A DNA stretch of 64,000 bases. It comes from Okeania sp. SIO2B3. Its GTDB lineage: Bacteria > Cyanobacteriota > Cyanobacteriia > Cyanobacteriales > Microcoleaceae. The stretch spans positions 372,672 to 436,671 of the forward strand of contig NZ_JAAHGH010000005.1 in assembly GCF_010672525.1 (NCBI RefSeq). The letters run 5' to 3'. The notes beneath the pieces were generated by a model that was given only the letters and a program-made list of their open reading frames with translations, was not told where the DNA came from and did not search any database. A program made the position numbers and the translations under genes. Below, in pieces: positions 10,181 to 18,650 of the stretch; position 1 is the first letter of the stretch; each line of letters opens with the position of its first letter.

Positions 10181-10239
10181 AATCTTCCACAGTAAATTAG
10201 TCTATAATTAAAGGTTCATTGAGGTTTTCAAGGATAGCT

Positions 10240-12294
10240 ATGTGGTATGAATATTTATGGCTAAAGTTGAGAAAAGTAGCAAGAAGTGAACGAAAATATC
10301 GCTCTCTAGCAACAAAGAATCGTTTGATTTTTCCACTAAGGAGAAAAACAGCTCAAAGACAAATTATTCAAATATTAATAATTGCTTTTTTGCTACCTTT
10401 ATTATTTTTTATAGTACCAGCTTGGGGGCAATCTACTTCTACTAACAAGAATTTCAAAACAGCTCCAGTAGAGCTTAATGGTCAAGCCTTATTTCAAGTA
10501 GCAGGTAATGATCAGACAAATTTGACGGCTGCTAAACGGGCTGAAATCATCAGTTCAAAATTAGAAGATATCTTAAACTCAGGTGAATCTATAGAAGTAG
10601 ACATAGACAAGCAAAATAAAGAAACAATTCTGCGTGTTAATAGTAACTATCTTCTTACAGTAACTGCAATAGATGTCAAAGGAAGAATGAAGATAGAAGA
10701 GCAAGCAGTAATCTGGAAATATAAAATTGAAGAAGCTTTGGAATTAGCTCAAATAGAAAGTCAGCCACGTTATATTTTCAAAGTATTAATCATCAGTATT
10801 ATTCTAATTTTAACTGCTTTTGCTCTAGAGTTTTCTTATCGTTTTTTTGAATTCAAAATCAGCAATTTATTTGAAGAAAGATATCCTCAATTTGTCAATT
10901 ATTTACCTACAATTTTGCCATTAACAGGAATTGCTGTTAGAGTCATAGTCTGGATAGTAGTTGTCTTCTATATAACCGATTTAATACCATTAATTCGAGA
11001 CTATCGTAATCAAGTATTAAATATTTTAATCGAGAGTTTTACTTCTCCTATTTTTACTCTAGGCAGCAAAGGTTTTTCCATTTTAGACATAATGTTTTTA
11101 GTCGGATTAACCATCGCAATGTGGAAAGGAGTAGGATATTTTATTAAAATCTTCAGAGCTAAAATTATTGGATTAACAGGAGCAGAGCAGAGCGTTCAAG
11201 ATACAGTTAGTTTCTTAGTTCAGTATGGCTTGATTTTCTTAGGTCTACTCATTATTCTGCAACTTTGGGGTGTAGATGTTAGTTCTTTAGCAATTATTGC
11301 TAGTGTTCTTGGTGTAGGTATCGGTTTTGGTCTACAGAATATTGCTAACAATTTTATGAGTGGCATTATTCTAATTTTTGAGCGACCTATTCAAGTAGGT
11401 GATTTTATTGAAGTAGGTGATTTAGAAGGTACTGTTAAGCGGATTGGTTTACGCAGCACTTACATTACTACTTTAGATAAAATTTCTTTAATTGTTCCTA
11501 ACTCTCGTTTTCTAGAAAATGAAGTTTTAAACTGGAGTCATAACAACCCAGTTTCTCGGATAAAAATTCCCATAGGAGTTGCTTATGGTTCTGAAATTAA
11601 GTTAGTTAGAAAAGCTATTTTAGAAGTAGCTAAAAGTCATCCAAAAGTATTATTAAATCCATCACCAGATGTTTGGTTTCAAGAATTTGGTGATAGTTCT
11701 CTAAACTTTTATTTGCTTGTTCACATTAAAGAACCTAAGCAAAAAAGTAAGCTCAAGAGCGAACTAAATTATCGTATTGAAGCAAGTCTAAGAAAATATG
11801 GAATAGAAGTTCCTTTTCCTCAGCGAGATTTACATTTAAAATCCCCAGAAATAGAGCAAATGATTCAGACTTGGATGCAGAAAAATACTCCCCAACCTGT
11901 AGAACTTTATTATCCTGATAGTTTTGTACACAAACTGGAAAGCAAAATTTCTGATTTAGAGCTAGATGAAGAGGAGCATTTAACTGTATCAACCATAGAT
12001 AATATCAACAGTGAAATTCTTAATAATAATATAGATATAGATACCTTGATTAAGGAAATGCGTGGTTCTCATGGAGTAGCAATAAAAGACCGCCGACATC
12101 GGTGGGGTATTTACCAAAAATGTTTTGTTGGTTCTGAGGCAGTAAAATGGTTAATGAAAACTCAAAATTTGAATTTACAAGAAGCAATTTCTATTGGTCA
12201 ATTATTAATTGATCGTGGGTTAATTCATCATGTCTTAGATAGACATGGTTTTAAAAATGAATATCTTTTTTATAGTTTTTATGAAGAAGAATAG
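10240..12294 (+). CDS. MscS-family mechanosensitive channel with C-terminal DEP domain
   Basis: The ATG at 10240 has AAGG seven bases upstream. The alternative TTG at 10219 would add seven residues. A hydrophobic N-terminal segment (IIAFLLPLLFFIVPAWG) is a signal or anchor, followed by a soluble domain and several membrane helices. The MscS core includes LGVGIGFGLQNIANNFMSG (pore helix), then ERPIQVGDFIEV and the beta domain with VPNS. Residues of about 600-680 (IKDRRHRWGIYQKCFVGSEAVKWL ending GFKNEYLFYSFYE) match a DEP domain, a membrane or protein-binding module. The channel would relieve osmotic downshock; the DEP tail suggests regulation of gating or location (inference). Confidence 0.9.
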   Translation: MWYEYLWLKLRKVARSERKYRSLATKNRLIFPLRRKTAQRQIIQILIIAFLLPLLFFIVPAWGQSTSTNKNFKTAPVELNGQALFQVAGNDQTNLTAAKRAEIISSKLEDILNSGESIEVDIDKQNKETILRVNSNYLLTVTAIDVKGRMKIEEQAVIWKYKIEEALELAQIESQPRYIFKVLIISIILILTAFALEFSYRFFEFKISNLFEERYPQFVNYLPTILPLTGIAVRVIVWIVVVFYITDLIPLIRDYRNQVLNILIESFTSPIFTLGSKGFSILDIMFLVGLTIAMWKGVGYFIKIFRAKIIGLTGAEQSVQDTVSFLVQYGLIFLGLLIILQLWGVDVSSLAIIASVLGVGIGFGLQNIANNFMSGIILIFERPIQVGDFIEVGDLEGTVKRIGLRSTYITTLDKISLIVPNSRFLENEVLNWSHNNPVSRIKIPIGVAYGSEIKLVRKAILEVAKSHPKVLLNPSPDVWFQEFGDSSLNFYLLVHIKEPKQKSKLKSELNYRIEASLRKYGIEVPFPQRDLHLKSPEIEQMIQTWMQKNTPQPVELYYPDSFVHKLESKISDLELDEEEHLTVSTIDNINSEILNNNIDIDTLIKEMRGSHGVAIKDRRHRWGIYQKCFVGSEAVKWLMKTQNLNLQEAISIGQLLIDRGLIHHVLDRHGFKNEYLFYSFYEEE

Positions 12295-12690
12295 CAGGGT
12301 TTAACAATTAATAATGAATAATGAATAATGAATAATTAAAGAAGGCAGAAGGAAAAATCTAGTGTTGTGTGAGTTTTAAACTTTTGGGTGGTGGTGCTTT
12401 GTCCGGCAATGTTTGTTACCAGAGACGGCAGTGGGAGCATCTTGCTCCCGTGCCTAGTATTCCTTTTGCTCCCGTGCCTAATATTTCTTTTGCTTCCGTA
12501 CCTGATATTCCTTTTTACTGTATACGTATTTTTTTACTGTATACCATGACTACCAAAAAAAGAGGATGTATAGCAATGAACGCTCAGGTATTTACAATGT
12601 CCAGCTCAAAGTGCAGCCTAGAAAAGGTATACAAAAAATAATGTGTAAATATGCCAGCGCACATTGCTATATTTACAGCAGCTTCCGAAG
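12295..12690. repeat. Repeat-rich gap with three 24-base direct repeats
   Basis: A 24-base unit of the type GCTCCCGTGCCTAGTATTCC starts at 12444, 12468 and 12492, preceded by a hairpin GGGAGC/GCTCCC. A (AATAATG)n run lies at 12308-12336. The open frames read here are out of any conserved context and low in complexity; I do not call genes. Confidence 0.7.
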
Positions 12691-12835
12691 TTATCAAAAT
12701 AACATGGATCTAAGACCCCACCTTTCAAGGCGTAATATTTTTGAAGCCTTGCTCAAATCCCTTATTTCCACTCCTGGGAGGGGTTAGGGGTGGCTTAACT
12801 TCTGACTTCTGACTTCTAACTTCTGACTTCTTGAA
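12691..12835 (+). mobile_element. Dispersed repeat family G, copy 1
   Basis: It starts TTATCAAAATAA, then a GGATCTAAGACCCC-type block, AAGGCGTAATATTTTTG, CTCAAATCCC, and (ACTTCTG)n. The same family is inserted in ybeY (45473-45572) and in a Uma2 gene (60351-60465). This copy also contains a GGGAGGGGTTAGGGGTGG block at about 12775-12794. Confidence 0.75.
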
Positions 12836-12900
12836 GAGGTATACTAATCGCGGGCAAGATGCCCGCACTACAAACGTTAAATTGTTAATATCTGTACCTC
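12836..12900. mobile_element. 65-bp inverted-repeat element, family D, copy 1
   Basis: The ends GAGGTATA and TGTACCTC are inverted repeats. An internal hairpin GCGGGCAAGATGCCCGC follows the left end. A copy of exactly the same length lies at 40532-40596. Confidence 0.8.
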
Positions 12901-12942
12901 TTATGCAAGGAATTTGCTCCCCTACTTCCCCGCTCCTCTACT

Positions 12943-14841
12943 CTAATGAACTACACCAGAGTGACCTTCTATATTTCCTACTGGTTCAAATATTCCACCC
13001 AGATACTTTGCTAAAAATTCCTCGGCGATCGCGTAAAAATGTAAACGATTTTCTGGACGAGCAAAACCATGTCCTTCATCTGTATATAGTACATATTCGA
13101 TCGGTTTACCCGCATCTTCCATTGCCTTAACAATTTGCGTACTTTCTGACTCTTTCACCCGTGGGTCATTTGCCCCTTGACCTATTAACAGAGGTTTCTC
13201 AATTTTATCTACAAAAAATAGAGGCGATCGCGACTGCAAAAATTCTGCTTCAGTTTCTAAATTTCCCACACGATGGAAAAATACTTTCTTCAAAGGTTCC
13301 CAATAAGGAGGAATAGTTTGCATTAAAGTGATCAAGTTACTCGGTCCGACAATATCCACGCCAGCAGCAAACACTTCCGGGGTGAAAGTCAACCCTGCCA
13401 AAGTTGCATAACCACCATAAGAGCCACCCATGATAGCAACTTTATCCTTGTCAGCAATACCCTTTTCAACTAACCAGTTAACTCCATCAATTAGATCGTC
13501 GTGCATTTTCGCTCCCCATTCCCGGTTACCAGCATTGAGAAAATCTTTACCATAACCAGTCGAACCCCGGAAATTAATCTGTAAGACGACATAACCTCGG
13601 TTAGCTAACCACTGAGTTTGCGATCTATAACCCCAGGTATCTCGCGCCCATGGTCCCCCATGAACTAAAAGCACTGCTGGTGCTGGTGTTGGAATACCTA
13701 CAGGTTTAGTCAGATAACCATGAATAGTTAGACCATCTCTAGCAGTGTACGAAATAGGTTCCATTGATGCCAACTGTACACCTTCGAGTTGCGGTTGGTT
13801 GCTAAAGAGGAAAGTTATAGTTTTAGCAGTGCGGTCGTAAGTATGATAATAAACAGGTCCGTCATCAGTAAAATAAGCTACCAACCAATTTTTGTCTTCT
13901 AGGGTACGACTAACGATGCGAAACTCACCTTTGTGCGCTTGCTTGAGAAATTCAAAATCTGCAGCAATGCTATCATCTAGAATTTGCCATTCTAATTTAT
14001 CTTTGTAGAAACCCACTGCTTCAATAGCACGAGTAATAGGATGAGTTAAAGTGCCACTAATGTCATATTGAGAGTCTTCAGCAATTACTTTTTCTTCGCG
14101 AGTAGCAAGATCGACGGCAAGTAAACGTATGGCATTAGCATCATGGTTAGCTGATATATATAGAATTTTGCCATCATTGGAGAAGAAACTCGGGCCTCCT
14201 TCTTCATCTGGCCCCCAGTGACGCATAGTTTTCCAAGATTTTTCTGTGGTGTCGCGATACAGTAAATCCGAACCTCCATCCTCTGTAATGGTTGCTGCAG
14301 CCAGGATTTTAAATTTGGCATCAGCAGTCCAAGCAACAATATTACCTGGGTTATGGGTGTCAAATTCTACTGCACCATTATTGAGGTTGATACGGTAAAC
14401 ATCGAAGTTTTGAGGATTTTTCAGGTTCAGACCCACCAATATTTGGTCGGGGAAATTACGATCTAAATCTATTATTTGTGCTTTGACTCCCTGGAATGGG
14501 GTGAGGTCGCGCACCATATTTGATTGAATATTGACTTGATAGAGATGATAGTTTTCATCTCCATCAGCATCTTGAAGATATATTAGTTGGTCTTCGTTGT
14601 AAGTCCAGAAATACATCCGAATGCCTCTTTTTTTGTCAGCGGTGAGTTGGCGGTCGTCTTCTTTGCCTATTGTTCGTACCCATATTTGCAAGACATTTTT
14701 CTCATCTGGAGCAATGTATGCAAGATATTTGCCATCGGGGGAAAGTTTGGGACTGGTACGTTCGGGGTTGCCAAACAAAATTTCACGGGGAATAAGGGGA
14801 GGGAGTTTGGTTGTAATTTTTTCTGCAGTTGTTGTAGTCAT
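12943..14841 (-). CDS. S9-family prolyl oligopeptidase-like serine peptidase
   Basis: I start at the ATG at 14841 (632 residues, MTTTTAEKI). A longer reading to 14952 would run into a dispersed repeat and add an unlikely leader. The first 370 residues form WD40/TolB-like propeller repeats (SPDGKYLAYIAPDE, FSNDGKILYIS). The C-terminal alpha/beta hydrolase domain has the nucleophile GGSYGGY (Ser474), GANDPR (Asp559) and DEGHGF (His591). The family cleaves short peptides or acyl-peptides. No signal peptide is seen with this start, so it is probably cytoplasmic. No partner gene is adjacent. Confidence 0.92.
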   Translation of the reverse strand: MTTTTAEKITTKLPPLIPREILFGNPERTSPKLSPDGKYLAYIAPDEKNVLQIWVRTIGKEDDRQLTADKKRGIRMYFWTYNEDQLIYLQDADGDENYHLYQVNIQSNMVRDLTPFQGVKAQIIDLDRNFPDQILVGLNLKNPQNFDVYRINLNNGAVEFDTHNPGNIVAWTADAKFKILAAATITEDGGSDLLYRDTTEKSWKTMRHWGPDEEGGPSFFSNDGKILYISANHDANAIRLLAVDLATREEKVIAEDSQYDISGTLTHPITRAIEAVGFYKDKLEWQILDDSIAADFEFLKQAHKGEFRIVSRTLEDKNWLVAYFTDDGPVYYHTYDRTAKTITFLFSNQPQLEGVQLASMEPISYTARDGLTIHGYLTKPVGIPTPAPAVLLVHGGPWARDTWGYRSQTQWLANRGYVVLQINFRGSTGYGKDFLNAGNREWGAKMHDDLIDGVNWLVEKGIADKDKVAIMGGSYGGYATLAGLTFTPEVFAAGVDIVGPSNLITLMQTIPPYWEPLKKVFFHRVGNLETEAEFLQSRSPLFFVDKIEKPLLIGQGANDPRVKESESTQIVKAMEDAGKPIEYVLYTDEGHGFARPENRLHFYAIAEEFLAKYLGGIFEPVGNIEGHSGVVH

Positions 14842-15287
14842 ATTTTGGTTGAATATTTGATTTACTGAAGTTGCATAGTAGGCAACAGGGAACAGATTGA
14901 AAAACATTTCTCTGTCTAAAGATCGGCGTTGCTGATTCTGGGTATGATGCAAGCCCCCCTAACCCCCCAATTTTGGGGGGAATAAAACTCTAAAAGTCCC
15001 CCTTGGAATCCCCCTCCCGTCCCCTTGGAATCCCCCTCCCGTCCCCCTTGGGAAGGGGGAAGCCAGAAGATGCTTCGCTTTTGAACGATGGGGGATGCGC
15101 GGGGGCGTGGACCAGAACCAAACAATCGCGCATTCATACTTCAATTCAGCAACGCCCAAAGATTATTATCAGTCTCTGTCCTAACTGCTCTAGCTATTGC
15201 TATACATTTTTTATTGTATAGCTTACTTTACAATTCGTAATATTCGGATAAAATATATTATGTAGTGTAAACCCTCCTTGACTATTT
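14842..15287. repeat. Gap filled with GC-rich dispersed repeats
   Basis: It contains CCCCCCTAACCCCCCAATTT at about 14956, with its inverted GGGGGG, and several CCCCCTCCCGTCCCC tracts up to 15060. The blocks GGCGTTGCTGA (14924) and TTCAGCAACGCCC (15146) are inverted relative to each other and recur at 42454. No gene recognised. Confidence 0.7.
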
Positions 15288-15953
15288 ATGTTACTGCAAG
15301 CTAATCAACGCATGAAGTTAGACGACTCTGACGATCGCCTGTTTTATTCTTACCCTAGGTTTGTTACTCATGTAGATGAAGGGTTTATTGACCAGTTGAC
15401 AAATTTATATCGCGATCGCCTGAAACCAAACACTCGAATTTTAGATATGATGAGTAGTTGGGTTTCTCACTTACCACAGGATATAGAATTTGCTCATGTT
15501 GAAGGCCATGGTATGAATGAGGAGGAGTTGGCTAAAAATCGTCAATTAAATCATTACTTTGTTCAAGATTTAAACAAGGATTTAAAACTACCTTTTCCTG
15601 ACAAAGATTTTGATGCTGTTGTTAATTGTGTTTCTATTCAATATTTGCAATATCCTGATGCTATATTTTATGAGATTTATCGAATTTTGAAACCAGGTGG
15701 CATAGCAATTATTAGCTTTTCTAATCGAATGTTTTATCAGAAGGCTATTAGTGCTTGGCGAGATGGTTCGGAAACTTCAAGAGTAGAGTTAGTCAAGCGT
15801 TATTTTGACAGTGTAAAAAGTGCGAATGAAGTTCCAGGTTTTAGTCAAGTAGAAGTAATTTCTCAAAAGTCAAATGTACCTAGTTTTTTGCAGATGTTAG
15901 GTTTTGGAGGAGGCGATCCTTTTTATGCTGTAATTGCCTACCGTCAAGTTTAA
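15288..15953 (+). CDS. Class I SAM-dependent methyltransferase, Methyltransf_11 type
   Basis: The 221-residue protein has motif I replaced by TRILDMMSSWVSHLP, with no GxGxG loop, but a clear later part: LPFPDKDFDAVVNCVSIQYL and EIYRILKPGGIAIISFSNRMF. It belongs to a group of cyanobacterial and plant proteins annotated as methyltransferase-like. The non-canonical glycine loop makes the catalytic role uncertain. There is no good ribosome-binding site; an ATG at codon 12 (MKLDDSDD) is an alternative start. Confidence 0.78.
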   Translation: MLLQANQRMKLDDSDDRLFYSYPRFVTHVDEGFIDQLTNLYRDRLKPNTRILDMMSSWVSHLPQDIEFAHVEGHGMNEEELAKNRQLNHYFVQDLNKDLKLPFPDKDFDAVVNCVSIQYLQYPDAIFYEIYRILKPGGIAIISFSNRMFYQKAISAWRDGSETSRVELVKRYFDSVKSANEVPGFSQVEVISQKSNVPSFLQMLGFGGGDPFYAVIAYRQV

Positions 15954-16049
15954 TATTAGGTGGTAATTTTTAGGGGGTTATTTAGTAAGTTAAATAAGTA
16001 TTTTTCATAGGTAAAAATCAATTTTTTGTACTTATATTGTCTTTACTAT

Positions 16050-16676
16050 CTAACTCCTACCCTCTAATATTTTTTCTTTTCTTGCCAACAAAATATTAAA
16101 CTCAGAAATCATTTTACTTATATAAGGGCGATCATAACCATTGATATAGTAAAGATAAACTTCCTTTGGGTCATCAAAGTAATAGCGAAATGGTATTTCA
16201 TGTCTCGTGAATCCGAATTTATTAACATATAGTTTTCCTGGAGTTGGCCAAAAGCCAGTTCCCCAAGCATAACCTCCCTTTTCTAATAAACTTTCGTAAG
16301 TTAGTCTAAACAATAATAAAATCACTATTGAAAATCTGTACTTTTTCCCAACTGCTAACCTCGTTATTTCTACTGCCAGCTCGTCTTTCTGAATAAAATC
16401 TAACAGTGAGTTATAGTGTTCTAGTTCAAACTTTCCATTCAATCTCTTGCAAATTCTCAAACACCCCACCAAGGTATTTTCTTCAAAAACACCCAATCTA
16501 GTAGCGACAGCATCGTAGTCATCCCATAAAACTTTTCCTTGTGGTAGGTCTTTGATATGCAAACCACTTGGATTATCTGGTTTAATTTCCCATTTTTGTT
16601 CTTTAACTAGAACTTCATAAGTTAGTTTTTTAGCTTCAATTATTTCTTGTTCATCAGTTAAAATTCTAGCTTCCAT
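16050..16676 (-). CDS. GNAT/LuxI-like acyltransferase (autoinducer-synthase fold)
   Basis: The 208-residue protein lines up with the acyl-homoserine-lactone synthase superfamily: W29 for LuxI Trp34, D52xxD55 for Asp45/Asp48, an Arg at 74 in VGCLRI, and E103xxR106 in VEITRLAV for the Glu/Arg pair. LuxI Arg24 and Phe28 correspond to T19 and L23, so the acyl-SAM pocket is not fully kept. Relatives include LuxI, FeeM N-acyl amino acid synthases and exosortase-associated acyltransferases. An amine acyltransferase using acyl-ACP is plausible; the product is unknown. The next gene on the same strand, 110 bases upstream, encodes an EF-hand protein. Confidence 0.7.
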   Translation of the reverse strand: MEARILTDEQEIIEAKKLTYEVLVKEQKWEIKPDNPSGLHIKDLPQGKVLWDDYDAVATRLGVFEENTLVGCLRICKRLNGKFELEHYNSLLDFIQKDELAVEITRLAVGKKYRFSIVILLLFRLTYESLLEKGGYAWGTGFWPTPGKLYVNKFGFTRHEIPFRYYFDDPKEVYLYYINGYDRPYISKMISEFNILLARKEKILEGRS

Positions 16677-16788
16677 TATTGAATTATTATTCAGCTTTTT
16701 ACCTAATATTTATGGATATATACTAGAGAAAAATTCCCCCATTCGGGATTATCTAATGAGGGAGTAGTAGTAGGATTAATTTCTTAAA

Positions 16789-17331
16789 TTAGTAAGGACC
16801 AAAAAATAAATTTCCGGGGGCATCGGGGTCATCGCTCTGATGAAATTGCTGTACCAATACTACAAATTCGTCTTTAGTTATACCGCCGTCACCATTTAGA
16901 TCTAACTTAGGAAAAACTTCTACAGCTAACTCTTCAGGAATTCGCCAGCTTTGGAAAAAAGTTCTGTATTCTTCCACACTAATCACCCCATTTCCATTAA
17001 GATCCAATAACTCAAAAATCTGATTTGCTAGGTCAATAACTGTTTGGTACATATCTGAGTTATTGATGCGACGCTCGCCATGTTCGAGCCATTCTGCTAA
17101 CTCGACTTTACCATTATTATTTTTATCCGCATCTTTTCGCAAATGTTCCCAGTCTTCCATAAACTTTCCATGGAGTCGATCATATTCAGGTGTTCCTTGA
17201 GTTAAATTACGAGCTTTAGCAACATTCTGGAATATTGCCTCAAAATCCTCTTTTTCTACTACACCATTTCCATTGGCATCATAGACTTGAAACAGGCGTA
17301 TCCATTTTTTTGTTTGTAATTCGGTGAGCAT
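16789..17331 (-). CDS. Four-EF-hand calcium-binding protein (calerythrin-like)
   Basis: The 180 residues contain four EF loops: DANGNGVVEKEDF, DKNNNGKVELAEW, DLNGNGVISVEEY and DLNGDGGITKDEF. All have Asp at loop position 1 and Glu at position 12, so all should bind calcium. Spacing and length match calerythrin/sarcoplasmic-type proteins, and the protein is soluble with no signal peptide. A calcium sensor or buffer is the likely role. It shares the same N-terminal KKWIRLFQVYDA and C-terminal DAPGNLFF signature as both halves of the double-length gene at 18651-19730, so the two are paralogues. Confidence 0.92.
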   Translation of the reverse strand: MLTELQTKKWIRLFQVYDANGNGVVEKEDFEAIFQNVAKARNLTQGTPEYDRLHGKFMEDWEHLRKDADKNNNGKVELAEWLEHGERRINNSDMYQTVIDLANQIFELLDLNGNGVISVEEYRTFFQSWRIPEELAVEVFPKLDLNGDGGITKDEFVVLVQQFHQSDDPDAPGNLFFGPY

Positions 17332-17814
17332 ATTTTTGTTTCTTATGGCAAGAATAAACTATACGCCAATTATTTTATGTAGACAATGATTAAAATGTCA
17401 AGAAATAAATTTCTGGCATCCACAATCTCATTTTTTTTCAGTTTTTTTTAATATCTATAGCAATCCTATTTTATTCGTGTCAAAAATCTTACTGTTTTTT
17501 AGGGAATAGGGAACAGGGAACAGTGAACAGGTAAGAGTTTCAGTTTTTTTATCTAATTTTTGATTTGTCGCAACCAATTTAGGATTGCTATATATTAATA
17601 AATAATACCAATTCTCTATGAAGCTGCGCTTAATAAAAGATGACAACTATCAGTAAAGTTCTAGCCTGGGTCAGAATGTTAAGAATTATTAAGCGCATTG
17701 TTACAGAGAAATGGTATAAGAAGTATATATGAACGGATGCTATACATAATATAAAGTGACAATTTCTAATTTATCTACCGATATCTAACAAAATAAGTCT
17801 ATTGAATGCTGGTT
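17332..17814. other. AT-rich gap downstream of the secreted-protein gene
   Basis: It contains a short GGGAACAGGGAACAG run (17504-17530) typical of the dispersed low-complexity repeats in this genome. No gene or clear regulatory signal is visible. Confidence 0.4.
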
Positions 17815-17934
17815 TATAGCACTACGCAAATAGCTTAGGACATTTATAAATGCTCAAACTCAGTCAGATATTACTCTTAACTTTTAACTTTTAATTTTTA
17901 ACTTTTGACTTTTGTACTTACACGTAGCGCTATA
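17815..17934. mobile_element. Short inverted-repeat element, family A, copy 2
   Basis: The ends TATAGCACTACGCAA and CGTAGCGCTATA match the copy at 6597-6704, as does the inside (GGACATTTATAAATGCTCAAA). It differs mainly by extra (CTTTTAA)n in the middle. Confidence 0.8.
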
Positions 17935-18056
17935 TGTGTGCCAAATTTAATTCTGGTACTTTTATAGTGTGATAAATACGGAAACAAAAATTTGAGTTTG
18001 AAGAATTAATTAGGAAAGACAATACACCACTAAAACAAATAAAGAAAGAGAAAAAT

Positions 18057-18473
18057 ATGAATATCAAAGCTATTGCTCTGGCATCTGTTATTGGTTTATC
18101 TACTCCTGCGATCGCAGATATTACCTTAAATTCTCATAGTGTTTCTGCAATGCCTACCGATTTTGTCCGTCCAACTGGAGCTTTCATGGATAATAGCGAA
18201 AATTGGGTTGTTTGGCTGAAATTAGATGAGTTCGGAAACTATACCTATGAAGCTCTAGATCGAAAAACTGGCGGTTCTCTAACTTTGAAAAATGCTTCTA
18301 TTAGAGGGAACAGGAAACGTTATACTTATATCTTTAGAAACGGAAGTCACAAATATATTATTGCTCACCGACCTAAAGACCCGTCAATTATCCGCCTGAC
18401 TGTTGTCAACCCACAAGGATATGTAATATTAAACCGCCTGATGGAAAAGGTTGGTAATGATTGGGATGTCTAA
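18057..18473 (+). CDS. Small secreted protein of unknown function
   Basis: 138 residues with a signal peptide (IALASVIGLSTPAIA, cleavage likely after Ala-Ile-Ala near residue 20). The mature part is beta-rich with WVVWLKLDEFGNYTYEALDR and a basic patch GNRKRYTYIF. A good purine-rich site (AAAGAAAGAGAAA) precedes the ATG. I do not recognise a family. It stands alone between repeats and the EF-hand genes. Confidence 0.75.
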   Translation: MNIKAIALASVIGLSTPAIADITLNSHSVSAMPTDFVRPTGAFMDNSENWVVWLKLDEFGNYTYEALDRKTGGSLTLKNASIRGNRKRYTYIFRNGSHKYIIAHRPKDPSIIRLTVVNPQGYVILNRLMEKVGNDWDV

Positions 18474-18543
18474 AAATATTGGTAGGGACAGGAGCCAGAA
18501 TCCAGAAGTCAGGAGGAATGGGAATTATAATTAATTTTCCTAT

Positions 18544-18649
18544 TAGACATCTGGTAAAAATCAAAAATAAAATCAGTTCTTATCCATAAATTATCAATTA
18601 TTCCTCCCTGTTCCCTGTTCCCTGTTCCCTCTTTTGGTGGAGATGTCTA
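18544..18649. mobile_element. Inverted-repeat element, family B, copy 2
   Basis: The ends TAGACATCT and GGAGATGTCTA are inverted repeats around AAATCAAAAATAAAATCA and (TTCCCTG)n. Other copies are at 55195-55306 and 59389-59423, with a half copy at 7571. The right end stops two bases before the stop codon of the EF-hand gene. Confidence 0.8.
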
Positions 18650-18650
18650 T

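Noticed and set aside
12369-13130. Open frames at 12369, 12566 and 12831
   Set aside because: They are made of dispersed repeats (24-base units, families D and G) or overlap the S9 peptidase in another frame; no homology is recognised.
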